Source of the DNA: Azospirillum sp. TSO22-1
GTDB taxonomy: Bacteria; Pseudomonadota; Alphaproteobacteria; Azospirillales; Azospirillaceae
Length of the DNA stretch: 48,507 bases
NCBI RefSeq assembly: GCF_003116015.1
Contig: NZ_LGQZ01000053.1
Span: forward strand, 1-48,507
Reading direction: 5' to 3'
In this document: positions 40,287 to 48,404 of the stretch, one piece after another
Layout: each line of letters starts with the position of its first letter
Numbering within the stretch: the first letter of the stretch is position 1
The notes under the pieces: generated by a model
What the model was told of the DNA's origin: nothing
The model's input: the letters and a program-made list of their open reading frames with translations, nothing else
Database searches by the model: none
Made by a program: the position numbers and the translations under genes

Positions 40287-40793
40287 ATGGGCCCGGTGGA
40301 CGCGATCGTGGTGATGGGGGTGAGCGGTTGCGGCAAGACCTCGGTCGGGCGGCATCTGGCGCACCTCCTCGGCTGGCCGTTCCTGGAGGGCGACGCCTTC
40401 CACCCGCCGGAGAACGTCGCGAAGATGGCCGCCGGGACCCCTCTGCAGGACGAGGACCGCTGGGGCTGGCTCGACACCATCGGCAACCGGCTGGCGCTGG
40501 CGCGGACCGAGGGCCAGCCGGTGGTGGTGTCGTGCTCGGCACTCAAGCGCCGCTACCGCGACCGGCTGCGCGCTCAGGCGCCGAACATCCTGTTCGTGCA
40601 CCTGACCGGCGACCGGGCGACGATCCTGGAGCGCATGGCGCGCCGCACCGGGCACTACATGCCGGCGAGCCTGCTCGACAGCCAGCTCGCCGACCTGGAG
40701 CCGCCCGGAGCCGACGAGCGGGCGCTGGCTTGTGACATCGGCCCGATGCCGGAGGCGATCGCTGCGCAACTTGCCGCGGCGATCGCGGTTTGA
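40287..40793 (+). CDS. Gluconokinase (copy 2)
   Basis: The 168 aa kinase has P-loop GVSGCGKTSV (11-20), EGDAFHPPENVAKMAAGTPL, DEDRWGWL and CSALKRRYRD. It shares these motifs with the gntK at 30692 but is shorter at the C-terminus and clearly diverged, so it looks like an old paralogue rather than a recent copy. It should feed 6-phosphogluconate to the dehydrogenase at 40961. Confidence 0.92.
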   Translation: MGPVDAIVVMGVSGCGKTSVGRHLAHLLGWPFLEGDAFHPPENVAKMAAGTPLQDEDRWGWLDTIGNRLALARTEGQPVVVSCSALKRRYRDRLRAQAPNILFVHLTGDRATILERMARRTGHYMPASLLDSQLADLEPPGADERALACDIGPMPEAIAAQLAAAIAV

Positions 40794-40803
40794 CCTTTCT
40801 ATT

Positions 40804-40909
40804 CGTCATCCCCGCGAAAGCGGGGATCCATGCTCGCGTCCGCGAGCCATATGAGTCATGTCGCCGCTGCCGCGGCTCTCCCTGGATCCCCGCCTTCGCG
40901 GGGATGACG
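40804..40909. repeat. Palindromic element with 27 bp hairpin ends (CGTCATCCCCGCGAAAG type)
   Basis: CGTCATCCCCGCGAAAGCGG continuing to GGATCCA (40804-40830) is inverted at 40883-40909 with one mismatch in 27. Each arm is itself a hairpin (CATCCCCGCGAAAGCGGGGA type). This is the common proteobacterial ATCCCCGC intergenic repeat and differs from the family A elements. It lies between gntK copy 2 and gnd. Confidence 0.9.
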
Positions 40910-40960
40910 GCGGAAAGAGCGCTTGCGATGGCGATTGGGAACTGACGGAGACCAAAAGCG

Positions 40961-42367
40961 ATGGCCCAGAACAGCGTGGCCGACATCGGCGTCATCGGGT
41001 TGGGCGTCATGGGACGCAACCTCGCCGCCAATCTCGCCGACCACGGGGCGGCGGTCGCCGGGTACGACCTCGACGAGGGGCGCCGCGCCGCCTTCCTGGC
41101 GGCGATGCCGGCCGGCATCGTCTGCGCCGGGGTGCCGGAGCTGCTGGCCGCGCTGAAGGCGCCGCGCGTCGTGCTGCTGATGGTGCCGGCCGGGGCGGCG
41201 GTGGACGCGCTGCTCGGCGTGCTGCTGCCGGACCTCCAGGCCGGCGACGTGCTGATCGACGGCGGCAACTCGCACTACGCCGACACCCGCCGCCGCGCGG
41301 CGCTGGCGGCGGAGGCGGGGGTGCACTTCGTCGGCCTCGGCGTGTCGGGCGGCGAGGAGGGGGCGCGGCACGGCCCGGCGCTGATGGCCGGCGGCACGCC
41401 GGAGGGGATCGGGCGCGTGGCGCCGCTGCTGCAGGCCATCGCCGCGCGCGCCGGCGACGGCGCGCCGTGCTTCGCCCGCGTCGGGCCGGACGGCGCCGGC
41501 CACTTCGTGAAGATGATCCACAACGGCATCGAATACGCCGACATGCAGCTGATCGCCGAGGGCTATCACCTGCTGCGCCACCTCGGCGGCCTCGGCTACG
41601 AGCGGCTGGCCGAGACCTTCGCGGAGTGGAACCGCGGCGAGTTGGCCTCCTACCTGATGGAGATCACCACCGACATCCTGCGCACCGCCGACCCGGCGAC
41701 CGGCGGCCCGATCCTGGAGGTCATCCAAGATGCCGCCGGGCAGAAGGGCACCGGCCACTGGGCGACCACCACCGCCATGGAGCTCGGCATGCCCGCCCCG
41801 ACCATCGCCGAGGCGGTGCACGCCCGCTGCCTGTCGGCGCTGAAGGCCGAGCGGCTGCGCGCCGCCGCCGCCTTCCCGCCGCCGCCGGCCGCCGCGGTGC
41901 CAGGCGACCTCGCGGCGGCGGTCGGCGACGCGCTGCTGTGCGGGCGGATCGCCGTCTACGCCCAGGGCTTCGCGGTGATCGCCGCGGGCAGCGCGCGGTT
42001 CGGCTGGGACGTCGATCTGGCGGCGGTCGCCTCGGTGTGGCGGGGCGGGTGCATCATCCGCGCCCGGCTGGTCGACCGCATCCTCGACGCGCTGACCCGC
42101 GCGCCGGACCTGCCCAACCTGATGTTCGACCCGGACATCGGTGCGCTGCTGGCGCGTGGCGAGGCCGGCTGGCGACGCGCGGTCGGCGCCGCGGTCGCCG
42201 CCGGGCAGCCGGTGCCAGCGATGGCGTCGGCGCTGGCCTACTGGGACGGCTACCGCAGCGGCCGGCTGTGGGCGAACATGATCCAGGCGCAGCGCGACTA
42301 CTTCGGTGCGCACGGCTATGAGCGCATCGACCGCCCGGGCATGGTGCACACGCAGTGGACGCCGTAG
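40961..42367 (+). CDS. gnd: 6-Phosphogluconate dehydrogenase, decarboxylating
   Basis: The 468 aa length and motifs match Gnd: NAD(P) site VIGLGVMGRNLAANLADHG, LIDGGNSHYADT, VSGGEEGARHGPALMAGG, and the catalytic Lys in GHFVKMIHNGIEY with the nearby Glu. It oxidises 6-phosphogluconate to ribulose-5-phosphate and CO2, giving NADPH and the pentose-phosphate branch as an alternative to Edd. It follows gntK copy 2 and is separated from it by a palindromic element. It ends 12 bases from the convergent cytochrome gene. Confidence 0.95.
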   Translation: MAQNSVADIGVIGLGVMGRNLAANLADHGAAVAGYDLDEGRRAAFLAAMPAGIVCAGVPELLAALKAPRVVLLMVPAGAAVDALLGVLLPDLQAGDVLIDGGNSHYADTRRRAALAAEAGVHFVGLGVSGGEEGARHGPALMAGGTPEGIGRVAPLLQAIAARAGDGAPCFARVGPDGAGHFVKMIHNGIEYADMQLIAEGYHLLRHLGGLGYERLAETFAEWNRGELASYLMEITTDILRTADPATGGPILEVIQDAAGQKGTGHWATTTAMELGMPAPTIAEAVHARCLSALKAERLRAAAAFPPPPAAAVPGDLAAAVGDALLCGRIAVYAQGFAVIAAGSARFGWDVDLAAVASVWRGGCIIRARLVDRILDALTRAPDLPNLMFDPDIGALLARGEAGWRRAVGAAVAAGQPVPAMASALAYWDGYRSGRLWANMIQAQRDYFGAHGYERIDRPGMVHTQWTP

Positions 42368-42379
42368 GAGAAGGGCCGC

Positions 42380-42727
42380 TCAGGGCGGCGCCTTCACCTC
42401 CACCGGGATGGCGCTGTAGTAGGCGGCGAGGTCGTCGATGTCCTGCTCGCTGAGGGCCGGCGCCACCAGCGACATCATCTCGTTGCGCCGGGCCCCGGTC
42501 TTGTAGTCGGTCAGCGCCTTCTTCAGGTACAGCTCCTGCTGGCCGGCGAGGTTCGGCGCCTGCGGGATCTTCGCCACGCCGTCCATGCCGTGGCAGGTCT
42601 GGCACTGGCCGGCCTTGCGCTTGCCGGCCTGCGGATCGCCGGCCTGCGCCAGCGCGGGCCACAGCGCCAGCAGCAGGCCGGCCGCCGCGAGACGGCCGGC
42701 CGGCCGCGAGGGAGGACGCACCCTCAT
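42380..42727 (-). CDS. Small class I c-type cytochrome, periplasmic
   Basis: The 115 aa protein has a signal peptide (residues 1-29, ending LAQAG) and one haem site, CQTCH (42-46). The distal Met ligand is probably in NEMMSLVAP. It is the size of a cytochrome c553-like electron carrier. Its start overlaps the stop of the PQQ sugar dehydrogenase gene as ATGA, so it is co-translated and likely accepts electrons from that enzyme. Confidence 0.88.
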   Translation of the reverse strand: MRVRPPSRPAGRLAAAGLLLALWPALAQAGDPQAGKRKAGQCQTCHGMDGVAKIPQAPNLAGQQELYLKKALTDYKTGARRNEMMSLVAPALSEQDIDDLAAYYSAIPVEVKAPP

Positions 42728-43992
42728 CGCTGGTAGGAGATCCGGTAGATGGCGCCCGCCAGATCGTCGGACACCAGGAGCGAGCCGTCGATCAGCACGG
42801 CGACGTCCACCGGCCGCCCGAGGTACTCGCCGTCCTTGGTCTTCCACCCGTCGGCGAAGACCTCGGTCTTGTCGGCGGTGCCGTCCGGCTTTAGGCTGGT
42901 GAACATGATGCGGGCACCCACCGGATTGGTGCGGTTCCACGAGCCGTGCTGGGCGGAGAAGATGCCGCCCCGGTACTTCGCCGGGAATTGCGTGCCGTTG
43001 TAGAAGGTCATGCCCAGGTCGGCGGCGTGCGCGTCCATCTCCACCTGCGGGAAGACGGCGTTGGCCGGCGCCTGCTGGTCCTTGTACTCGGTGGTGCGGG
43101 TCTTGCCGCCGCCGTAGTACGGGAAGCCGAAGTTCAGCCCCGGCTTGTCCGCCCGGTTCAGCTCGCCCGGCGGGATGTCGTCGCCCATGCCGTCCACCTG
43201 GTTGTCGGTGAACCACAGCGACTTGTCCTTCGGGTTGAAGTCCATGCCGACCGAGTTGCGGATGCCCCAGGCGAAGACCTCGCGGTTCTTGCCCTCGCGG
43301 TCCATGCGGACGATGCCGCCGATGCCGGCCTCCTTGTAGAGCTCCATCTTCTCCGGCGCGAAGACGTTGAAGGGCTGCCCCAGGGTTATGTAGAGCTTGT
43401 CGTCCGGGCCGACGCGGCAGACGCGGGCGGTGTGGTTGTAGCTCTCCTCCTCTTTGGGGATCAGCTCGCCGCCCTTGACCACCTGGAAGGCGGCGACGTC
43501 GGCGCCCTCGTAGAAGAACTCGGCGGCGGGGAAGACCAGCACCCGGTTCTGCTCGGCGATGAACAGGAAGCCATCCTTCGAGAAGCAGACGCCGTTCGGC
43601 ACCGAGAAGCCGATCGATGGCGCGAACTGCTTCACCTCGTCGGCGACGCGGTCCTTGTCGCGGTCGGTGACGGCGTAGACCTTGGTCTTGCGGGTGCCGA
43701 CGAAGAGCGCCACGCCCTGCGGCCCGACCGCCATGTGGCGGGCGTCCGGCACGATGGCGTACAGCGAGATCTTGAAGCCCTGCGGCAGCTTGATCTGCGA
43801 CAGCGTCTTCTTGATGGCCTCGGCTTTCGGCCCGGTCTGCGGGATGGTCGGGATGTCCGTCATCTCGCCGGTGGTGCGGAAGTTGCCGAGCTTCTCCAGG
43901 TTGCCGGGCGGGTTCGGCAGGTCCTGCGCCCAGGCGGGCACGGCGAAACACAGGGCCGCAACGGAAACGGCGGCCTTCAACGCGGCTTTCAT
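42724..43992 (-). CDS. PQQ-dependent sugar dehydrogenase, sorbosone/soluble glucose dehydrogenase type
   Basis: ATG at 43992 has GGGGAGGAAG upstream and gives 422 aa with a Sec signal (AAVSVAALCFAVPAWAQ). The mature part is the six-bladed beta-propeller of the GSDH family: GVALFVGTRKTKVYAVTDRD, SVPNGVCFSKDGFLFIAEQN, VFAWGIRNSVGMDFNP, and SAQHGSWNRTNPVGARI. It oxidises an aldose or sorbosone in the periplasm using PQQ, giving aldonates for the uptake systems to the left. No PQQ biosynthesis gene is in this window. The cytochrome c encoded directly after it is the likely electron acceptor. Confidence 0.88.
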   Translation of the reverse strand: MKAALKAAVSVAALCFAVPAWAQDLPNPPGNLEKLGNFRTTGEMTDIPTIPQTGPKAEAIKKTLSQIKLPQGFKISLYAIVPDARHMAVGPQGVALFVGTRKTKVYAVTDRDKDRVADEVKQFAPSIGFSVPNGVCFSKDGFLFIAEQNRVLVFPAAEFFYEGADVAAFQVVKGGELIPKEEESYNHTARVCRVGPDDKLYITLGQPFNVFAPEKMELYKEAGIGGIVRMDREGKNREVFAWGIRNSVGMDFNPKDKSLWFTDNQVDGMGDDIPPGELNRADKPGLNFGFPYYGGGKTRTTEYKDQQAPANAVFPQVEMDAHAADLGMTFYNGTQFPAKYRGGIFSAQHGSWNRTNPVGARIMFTSLKPDGTADKTEVFADGWKTKDGEYLGRPVDVAVLIDGSLLVSDDLAGAIYRISYQR

Positions 43993-44030
43993 GGTCTTCC
44001 TCCCCTTTTTTGATCCGTCCTGACGGTGTT

Positions 44031-44040
44031 CGTTCGAACG
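44031..44040. promoter_or_regulatory. CGTTCGAACG palindrome upstream of the PQQ dehydrogenase gene
   Basis: A perfect 10 bp palindrome lies about 40 bases before the dehydrogenase start. A second CGTTCG...CGAACG pair occurs near 44133-44151 in the same 223 bp gap. They could be operator half-sites, but such short GC-rich palindromes are common by chance. Confidence 0.25.
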
Positions 44041-44215
44041 TTGCTTGGGGCAGCCGGGAACCTCCTCCGTCCGTTGCGGGACAGGGGCGGGCACGCTCGA
44101 TTGTTCTGCCATGTCAGGTGGAGAAAGACTGTCGTTCGCCGTGTACGAACGGCAAGGGAAACGATGGTTCTATGAAGCCCCAGCGGGGCAATCCACAGGG
44201 ATGCTCCGCCGGGTC

Positions 44216-45436
44216 TCAGCGGGTCAGCGACGCCAGCGGGAACGCCGGGTCTTCCGCCTGCTCGGGCGTCAGCGGCGCCTTCCTGTCGAGGAGCTTGCGG
44301 CCCAGCATGTGGTCCTGCGGCCGGTTGAGGGAGTCGATGGCCAGCAGAGCGCCGTCGCGGAAATAGAAGGCCGAGAAGCGCCGCTCCGCCGGCTCGCCGC
44401 GCACGACGATTTGGTCGTGCCCGGCCGAGAGCCCGACGATCTGCAGCTTCACGTCGTACTGGTCCGACCAGAACCACGGCGCCGCCGTGAAGGGCCGCTC
44501 GCGCCCCAGCAGCGCCGCCGCGGCCGACTTCCCCATCTCGACGGCGTTCTGCACGGATTCCAGGCGCAACACGCCGTACGCCCCGCGCCGCACCGTGCAG
44601 TCGCCGACCGCGACGATGGCGGGATCGTCGGTGCGCCCGCAGTCGTCCACCACCACGCCGCCGTCGCAGGCGATGCCGCTCGCGGCGGCCAGCTCGGCGT
44701 TCGGGATGATGCCGATGCCGACCACCACCACGTCGGCCGGGTGCCGGCCGCCGTCGGCGGTGCATACCGCGGCGACGCGGCCGTCCCGCCCCTCCAGCTC
44801 GACCACCTTGGCGCCGAGATCCACGGTGACGCCGTGGGCGCGGTGCAGTCCGGCGAAGACGTCCGCCAGGAACGGCGTGGCCGAGCGCGCCAGCAGGCGG
44901 TCCGCCGCCTCCAGCACGGTGACCTCGCGGCCCATCTTGCGCGCCACCGCCGCGACCTCCAGCCCGATGAAGCCGCCGCCGATCACCACGACGCGCTCCG
45001 CCCCCTCCAGCGCCGCGCGCAGCCGCTGCGCGTCGGCCAGCGTGCGCAGGCTCAGCACGCCCTCCAGTTCGGCTCCCGGCACCGGCAGCGGCCGGCCCCG
45101 CGCGCCGGTGGCGAGCGCCACGCCGCGGTAGGGCAGGATGCGCCCGTCGCTCAGCGCGACCCGCCGCGCTGCCCGGTCGATGGATGCGACCCGCAAGCCG
45201 GTGAGCAGCTCAATGCCGTGCTTCCCGAAGAATTCGTGGCCGCGGATGGCGATCTGCGCCTCGTCCATGGCGCCGGTCAGCATCGCCTTGGACAGCGGCG
45301 GCCGGTGGTAGGGGGCCTGCGGCTCCTCGCCGATCAGGGTCAGCGGGCCGTCCCAACCTTCGGCGCGCAGGGACTCGGCGACCTGCAGGCCGCCTTGCCC
45401 GGCGCCGATGACGACCATCCCCGGCGCGGCGGCCAT
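44216..45436 (-). CDS. FAD-dependent ferredoxin reductase of a P450 system
   Basis: The 406 aa protein has two dinucleotide-binding motifs, FAD at VVIGAGQGGLQVAESL and NAD at VVVIGGGFIGLEVAAVA, plus GVALATGARGRPLPV and the C-terminal FAD motif IVAVGDC. It belongs to the putidaredoxin-reductase family, which transfers electrons from NAD(P)H to a 2Fe-2S ferredoxin. Its ATG at 45436 shares a base with the ferredoxin stop (TGATG). Confidence 0.92.
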   Translation of the reverse strand: MAAAPGMVVIGAGQGGLQVAESLRAEGWDGPLTLIGEEPQAPYHRPPLSKAMLTGAMDEAQIAIRGHEFFGKHGIELLTGLRVASIDRAARRVALSDGRILPYRGVALATGARGRPLPVPGAELEGVLSLRTLADAQRLRAALEGAERVVVIGGGFIGLEVAAVARKMGREVTVLEAADRLLARSATPFLADVFAGLHRAHGVTVDLGAKVVELEGRDGRVAAVCTADGGRHPADVVVVGIGIIPNAELAAASGIACDGGVVVDDCGRTDDPAIVAVGDCTVRRGAYGVLRLESVQNAVEMGKSAAAALLGRERPFTAAPWFWSDQYDVKLQIVGLSAGHDQIVVRGEPAERRFSAFYFRDGALLAIDSLNRPQDHMLGRKLLDRKAPLTPEQAEDPAFPLASLTR

Positions 45437-45759
45437 CAGCTCTGCGCCTCCGGCAGGCGCAGCACGAGGCCGTCGAGCGCCTCGCTCACCTTGAGCTGGC
45501 AGGACAGCCGGCTGTTGGGCAGCCGTTCGGCGGCGGTGCACTCCAGCATCGCCTCCTCGGTCTCGCTGGGCGCGGGGAGCGCGTCGACGAACGCCTCGTC
45601 CACGTAGCAATGGCAGGTGGCGCAGGCGCAGGAACCACCGCACTCCGCCTCGATGCCTTCGACGCCGTTCTGCACGGCGCCCTGCATGACCGTCCAGCCG
45701 ACGGGGATGTTGACGACCAGACGCTCGCCGGAGTGCTCGATGAAGGTGATCTTCGCCAT
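45436..45759 (-). CDS. 2Fe-2S ferredoxin, putidaredoxin / adrenodoxin type
   Basis: The 107 aa protein has the four cluster cysteines in the C-x5-C-x2-C...C pattern: C40, C46 and C49 in [12 protein letters not shown], and C87 in SRLSCQLK. It is the electron shuttle between the reductase at 44216 and the P450 at 45871. ATG at 45759 is used; longer frames lack an RBS. Confidence 0.94.
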   Translation of the reverse strand: MAKITFIEHSGERLVVNIPVGWTVMQGAVQNGVEGIEAECGGSCACATCHCYVDEAFVDALPAPSETEEAMLECTAAERLPNSRLSCQLKVSEALDGLVLRLPEAQS

Positions 45760-45788
45760 GATGCTGTTCTCGTGTGAAAGGGCTTGGA

Positions 45789-45830
45789 CCCGCGCGCCGT
45801 CACCCGGACTTTGCAAGGTCGGCGCGCGGG
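45789..45830 (-). promoter_or_regulatory. Stem-loop between the P450 and ferredoxin genes
   Basis: Ten bp arms (CCCGCGCGCC at 45789-45798, GGCGCGCGGG at 45821-45830) enclose a 22-base loop in the 111 bp gap. On the minus strand no T-run follows, so it is not a classic terminator. It may protect or attenuate the transcript and set the ratio of P450 to ferredoxin. Confidence 0.4.
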
Positions 45831-45870
45831 AGCCTGGGTCAAGGGCGTTTCCGCTCTGTGGAAAAAAGGC

Positions 45871-47040
45871 CTATGCCCAGGCGGCGGCCAGCTCCAGGCG
45901 GGTCGGGCTGCGGAAGGTGGTGGACGGCATCCAGGGCAGCTGCTCCTGCACCCGCTCGAACTCGGGCACGCGCTTCAGCAACTCCTCGAAGGCGACGCGC
46001 GAGGCGAGGCGCGCGAAGGCGGTGCCCAGGCAGGCGTGCACGCCGCCGCCGAAGCCCAGGTGGCCCTTCGGCTTGCGGTCGATGTCGTAGCGGTCGGCGT
46101 CGGGGAAGCGCCGTTCGTCGCGGTTGCCGGAGCCGTAGGCGAGGCAAACGAAGTCGCCCGCCCGCATGGTCTGGCCGTGCAGCGTCACGTCCTTCTGCAG
46201 GCAGCGGCGGAAGCGCTGGGCCGAAGTGTTGAAGCGCAGCGACTCCTCCACCGCGTCGGGGATCAGCGCCGGGTTGGCGGCCAGCCGGCGGCGCGCGTCG
46301 GCGTGGTCGGCGAGGTTGTAGGCGAACATGGTCAGGAAGCCCGACAGGGACTCGATGCCGGCCATGATCAGCGTGGTGACGGTCATCTGCACCTCGCGCT
46401 CGGCCAGCTTCTCGCCGTTGACCTCGGCCTGGATCAGCGCGGTGATCAGGTCGTCGCCCGGCTCGCGCGTGCGCAGCTCGACGAGGCTCTTGGCGTAGTC
46501 GCTCATCCACTGGAAGGCGGCGAGGTGCTCCGGCCCCTTCTGGCGGGTGCGCGGGTCGGACTGCACCATCAGCACGGCCTTGTCGCGCACCATCCGCTCG
46601 TTCTCGCGCGGCAGGTTGAACAGGCCGAACAGCACGTCCACGGTGACCTTGCTGGAGAAGTCGTTGACGAAGTCGAAGGTCTTCTCCCCCTGCACCGCGT
46701 CCAGCGCCCGGTTGGCCGAGGCGCGCACCGGCTCCACCAGCCCCTCCACCGCCTTGCGGGTGAAGGCGAACTGGACGATGCCGCGCAGGCGGTCGTGGCG
46801 CGGCGGGTCGGTGGTGCCCAGCGTGTTGCCGGCGCGGTTGGGCATCTCGTCCATCAGGTTGCCCTTGGCCGAGGAATAGGTCTCCCAGTCGTTCAGCGCG
46901 GTGACGATGTCGTCGTAGCGCGACAGCACCCACATGTTGGCTTCCTCGCTCCAGAAGCACGGGTGTTCGTCGCGCAGGGTCCGGTAGAACGGGAAGGGGT
47001 CGGCGTCGATCGCCGGCGAATACGGGTCGAAGCGGAACAT
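45871..47040 (-). CDS. Cytochrome P450 (bacterial class I)
   Basis: ATG at 47040 (GGAGGAAACGCGG upstream) gives a 389 aa soluble P450. The haem-binding loop is LGFGGGVHACLGTAFARLAS with thiolate C337. The I-helix motif is AGIES in place of the usual AGxDT/AGxET, with Ser taking the Thr role in oxygen activation. EESLRF is the ExxR of helix K. Ferredoxin and reductase follow in order, making a complete NAD(P)H-driven monooxygenase. Substrate unknown; the divergent PobR-like regulator hints at an aromatic acid. Confidence 0.93.
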   Translation of the reverse strand: MFRFDPYSPAIDADPFPFYRTLRDEHPCFWSEEANMWVLSRYDDIVTALNDWETYSSAKGNLMDEMPNRAGNTLGTTDPPRHDRLRGIVQFAFTRKAVEGLVEPVRASANRALDAVQGEKTFDFVNDFSSKVTVDVLFGLFNLPRENERMVRDKAVLMVQSDPRTRQKGPEHLAAFQWMSDYAKSLVELRTREPGDDLITALIQAEVNGEKLAEREVQMTVTTLIMAGIESLSGFLTMFAYNLADHADARRRLAANPALIPDAVEESLRFNTSAQRFRRCLQKDVTLHGQTMRAGDFVCLAYGSGNRDERRFPDADRYDIDRKPKGHLGFGGGVHACLGTAFARLASRVAFEELLKRVPEFERVQEQLPWMPSTTFRSPTRLELAAAWA

Positions 47041-47213
47041 CCGCGTTTCCTCCATCATCCCAAGGATTTGTTTTGCTTTGTTTCGGGTGGGTGCGGCGCG
47101 TGACGGCACCCCCAGCCTGTCCAGGATGACTCCGCGCGCCCCGCGGCGGAATGGACGATGGGGCGGAAGACTTGTACTATTCGGACATAATTGGCCACAC
47201 GAAGGAATCGCGG

Positions 47214-48125
47214 ATGGAGGTCGGGAGCGCCACGCGGATTCCCCGGTTCGCGCTGTACGGCGAGGAGATGCAGGGCGCCGCAGACGCCGGCTTCGTCCAT
47301 GTCGAGGACATCCGCAGCCGCAGCCGCCTGTACAATTGGGAAATCCAGCCGCACACCCACCGCGGCCTGTTCCAGACCGTGGTGGTGCTGGATGGCGGGG
47401 CGCGCATCCAGCTCGACGACCGCGCCGTGGAGATCGCGGGGCCGCACGCCGTCGTCATCCCGCCCGCGTCCGTGCACGCCTTCCAGTTCCGGCCCGACAG
47501 CCACGGCTATGTCCTGACGGTGGCGGAGGCGATGCTGTTCCAGGGCGCCGGCGTGCAGAGCCGGCCGCTGTTCGAGGCGTTGTTCCTGGAACCCGCCATC
47601 GTCGATCTCGCCCACGACCCGGAGACCGCCGGCCGCATCGACGCGCTGTTCGGGCACCTGATGGCGGAAGCCCGCTGGCGCCAGCCCGGGCAGGCGCTGA
47701 TGTCGGAATGGCTGGTCGGCGCCGTGCTGCTGATGATCGAGCGGCAGCGCGCGCTGTCCTTGAAACCATTGGGCACCGCGTCCCGGACGGAGCGCGCCCG
47801 CGCCGCGCTGTTCGCCCGCTTCCGCGCGCTGGTCGAGGAGCACTACGCCGAGCACTGGCCGATCCCGCGCTACGCCGACGCACTGGGCGTGACGGAGCGG
47901 CAGCTCACCCGCCTGTGCCGGCTGCACGGTGACCGCTCGGCCTTCGAGGTGGTGCAGGACCGCCTGCTGCTGGAGGCGCGGCGGCGGCTGATCTACATCG
48001 CGGCGCCGGTGTCGCTGCTGGCCTACGAACTGGGGTTCGAGGACCCCGCCTACTTCAGCCGCTTCTTCAAGAAGCTCACTGGAATGACCCCGGCGGCGTT
48101 CCGGCGGCAACGCGGCGGGCTGTAG
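47214..48125 (+). CDS. AraC-family regulator, PobR-like
   Basis: ATG at 47214 has GAAGGAATC upstream; the frame runs back to 47151. The 303 aa protein has an N-terminal cupin-like sensor domain (IQPHTHRGLFQTVVVLDGGA, IPPASVHAFQF) and a C-terminal double helix-turn-helix (RYADALGVTERQLTRLCRLH and LAYELGFEDPAYFSRFFKKL). The sensor part looks like PobR, the activator of 4-hydroxybenzoate catabolism. It is divergent from the P450 operon; two TTTGTTT direct repeats 10 bp apart (47067-47083) lie near the P450 start. Confidence 0.88.
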   Translation: MEVGSATRIPRFALYGEEMQGAADAGFVHVEDIRSRSRLYNWEIQPHTHRGLFQTVVVLDGGARIQLDDRAVEIAGPHAVVIPPASVHAFQFRPDSHGYVLTVAEAMLFQGAGVQSRPLFEALFLEPAIVDLAHDPETAGRIDALFGHLMAEARWRQPGQALMSEWLVGAVLLMIERQRALSLKPLGTASRTERARAALFARFRALVEEHYAEHWPIPRYADALGVTERQLTRLCRLHGDRSAFEVVQDRLLLEARRRLIYIAAPVSLLAYELGFEDPAYFSRFFKKLTGMTPAAFRRQRGGL

Positions 48126-48136
48126 GCAGCCGTAGT

Positions 48137-48276
48137 CCCTCCCCAGCCTCCGGCGGGGGAGGGAGGGGCCCAAGCGCAGCTTGGGAGGGTGGGGGCTACG
48201 GCGGAACTGGCAGGCTTGATTCTTGGGCACACCGCTGCCCCCACCCCAGCCCTCCCCCGGCGGGGCCGGGGGAGGG
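48137..48276. repeat. Palindromic GC-rich element, family A copy 3
   Basis: Hairpin arms CCCTCCCCAGCCTCCGGCGG... (48137-48163) and CCCTCCCCCGGCGGGGCCGG... (48250-48276) surround a core with GAGGGTGGGGGCTACGG and CCGCTGCCCCCACC, which also pair. It is the longest copy. With the glpD promoter it fills the 279 bp gap after the AraC gene. Confidence 0.85.
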
Positions 48277-48282
48277 TGTGAA

Positions 48283-48339
48283 TTTTCGAATTGAGTTCAC
48301 TTTTTTCGTATTGTGCGCGAAACCGCGCGCGCTTATGGT
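48283..48339 (+). promoter_or_regulatory. glpD promoter with two 11 bp direct repeats
   Basis: TTTTCGAATTG (48283-48293) and TTTTCGTATTG (48303-48313) match at 10 of 11 bases and are 20 bp apart, so both face the same side of the helix. The second overlaps the -35 TTGTGC (48311-48316), which is followed by a 17 bp spacer and -10 TATGGT (48334-48339). TTTTCG repeats resemble known DeoR-type GlpR sites, so this may be a GlpR operator. Confidence 0.5.
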
Positions 48340-48404
48340 CATGTCCTAGGCGAACAATGCGCCATCCGAACGGCTGGCGGAAACAAACGATCAAAGGGGA
48401 GGGG

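Noticed and set aside
47160..47195. TTGTAC / CATAAT pair as the AraC gene promoter
   Set aside because: Spacing between the two hexamers is far too short (about 8 bases) for a sigma-70 promoter.
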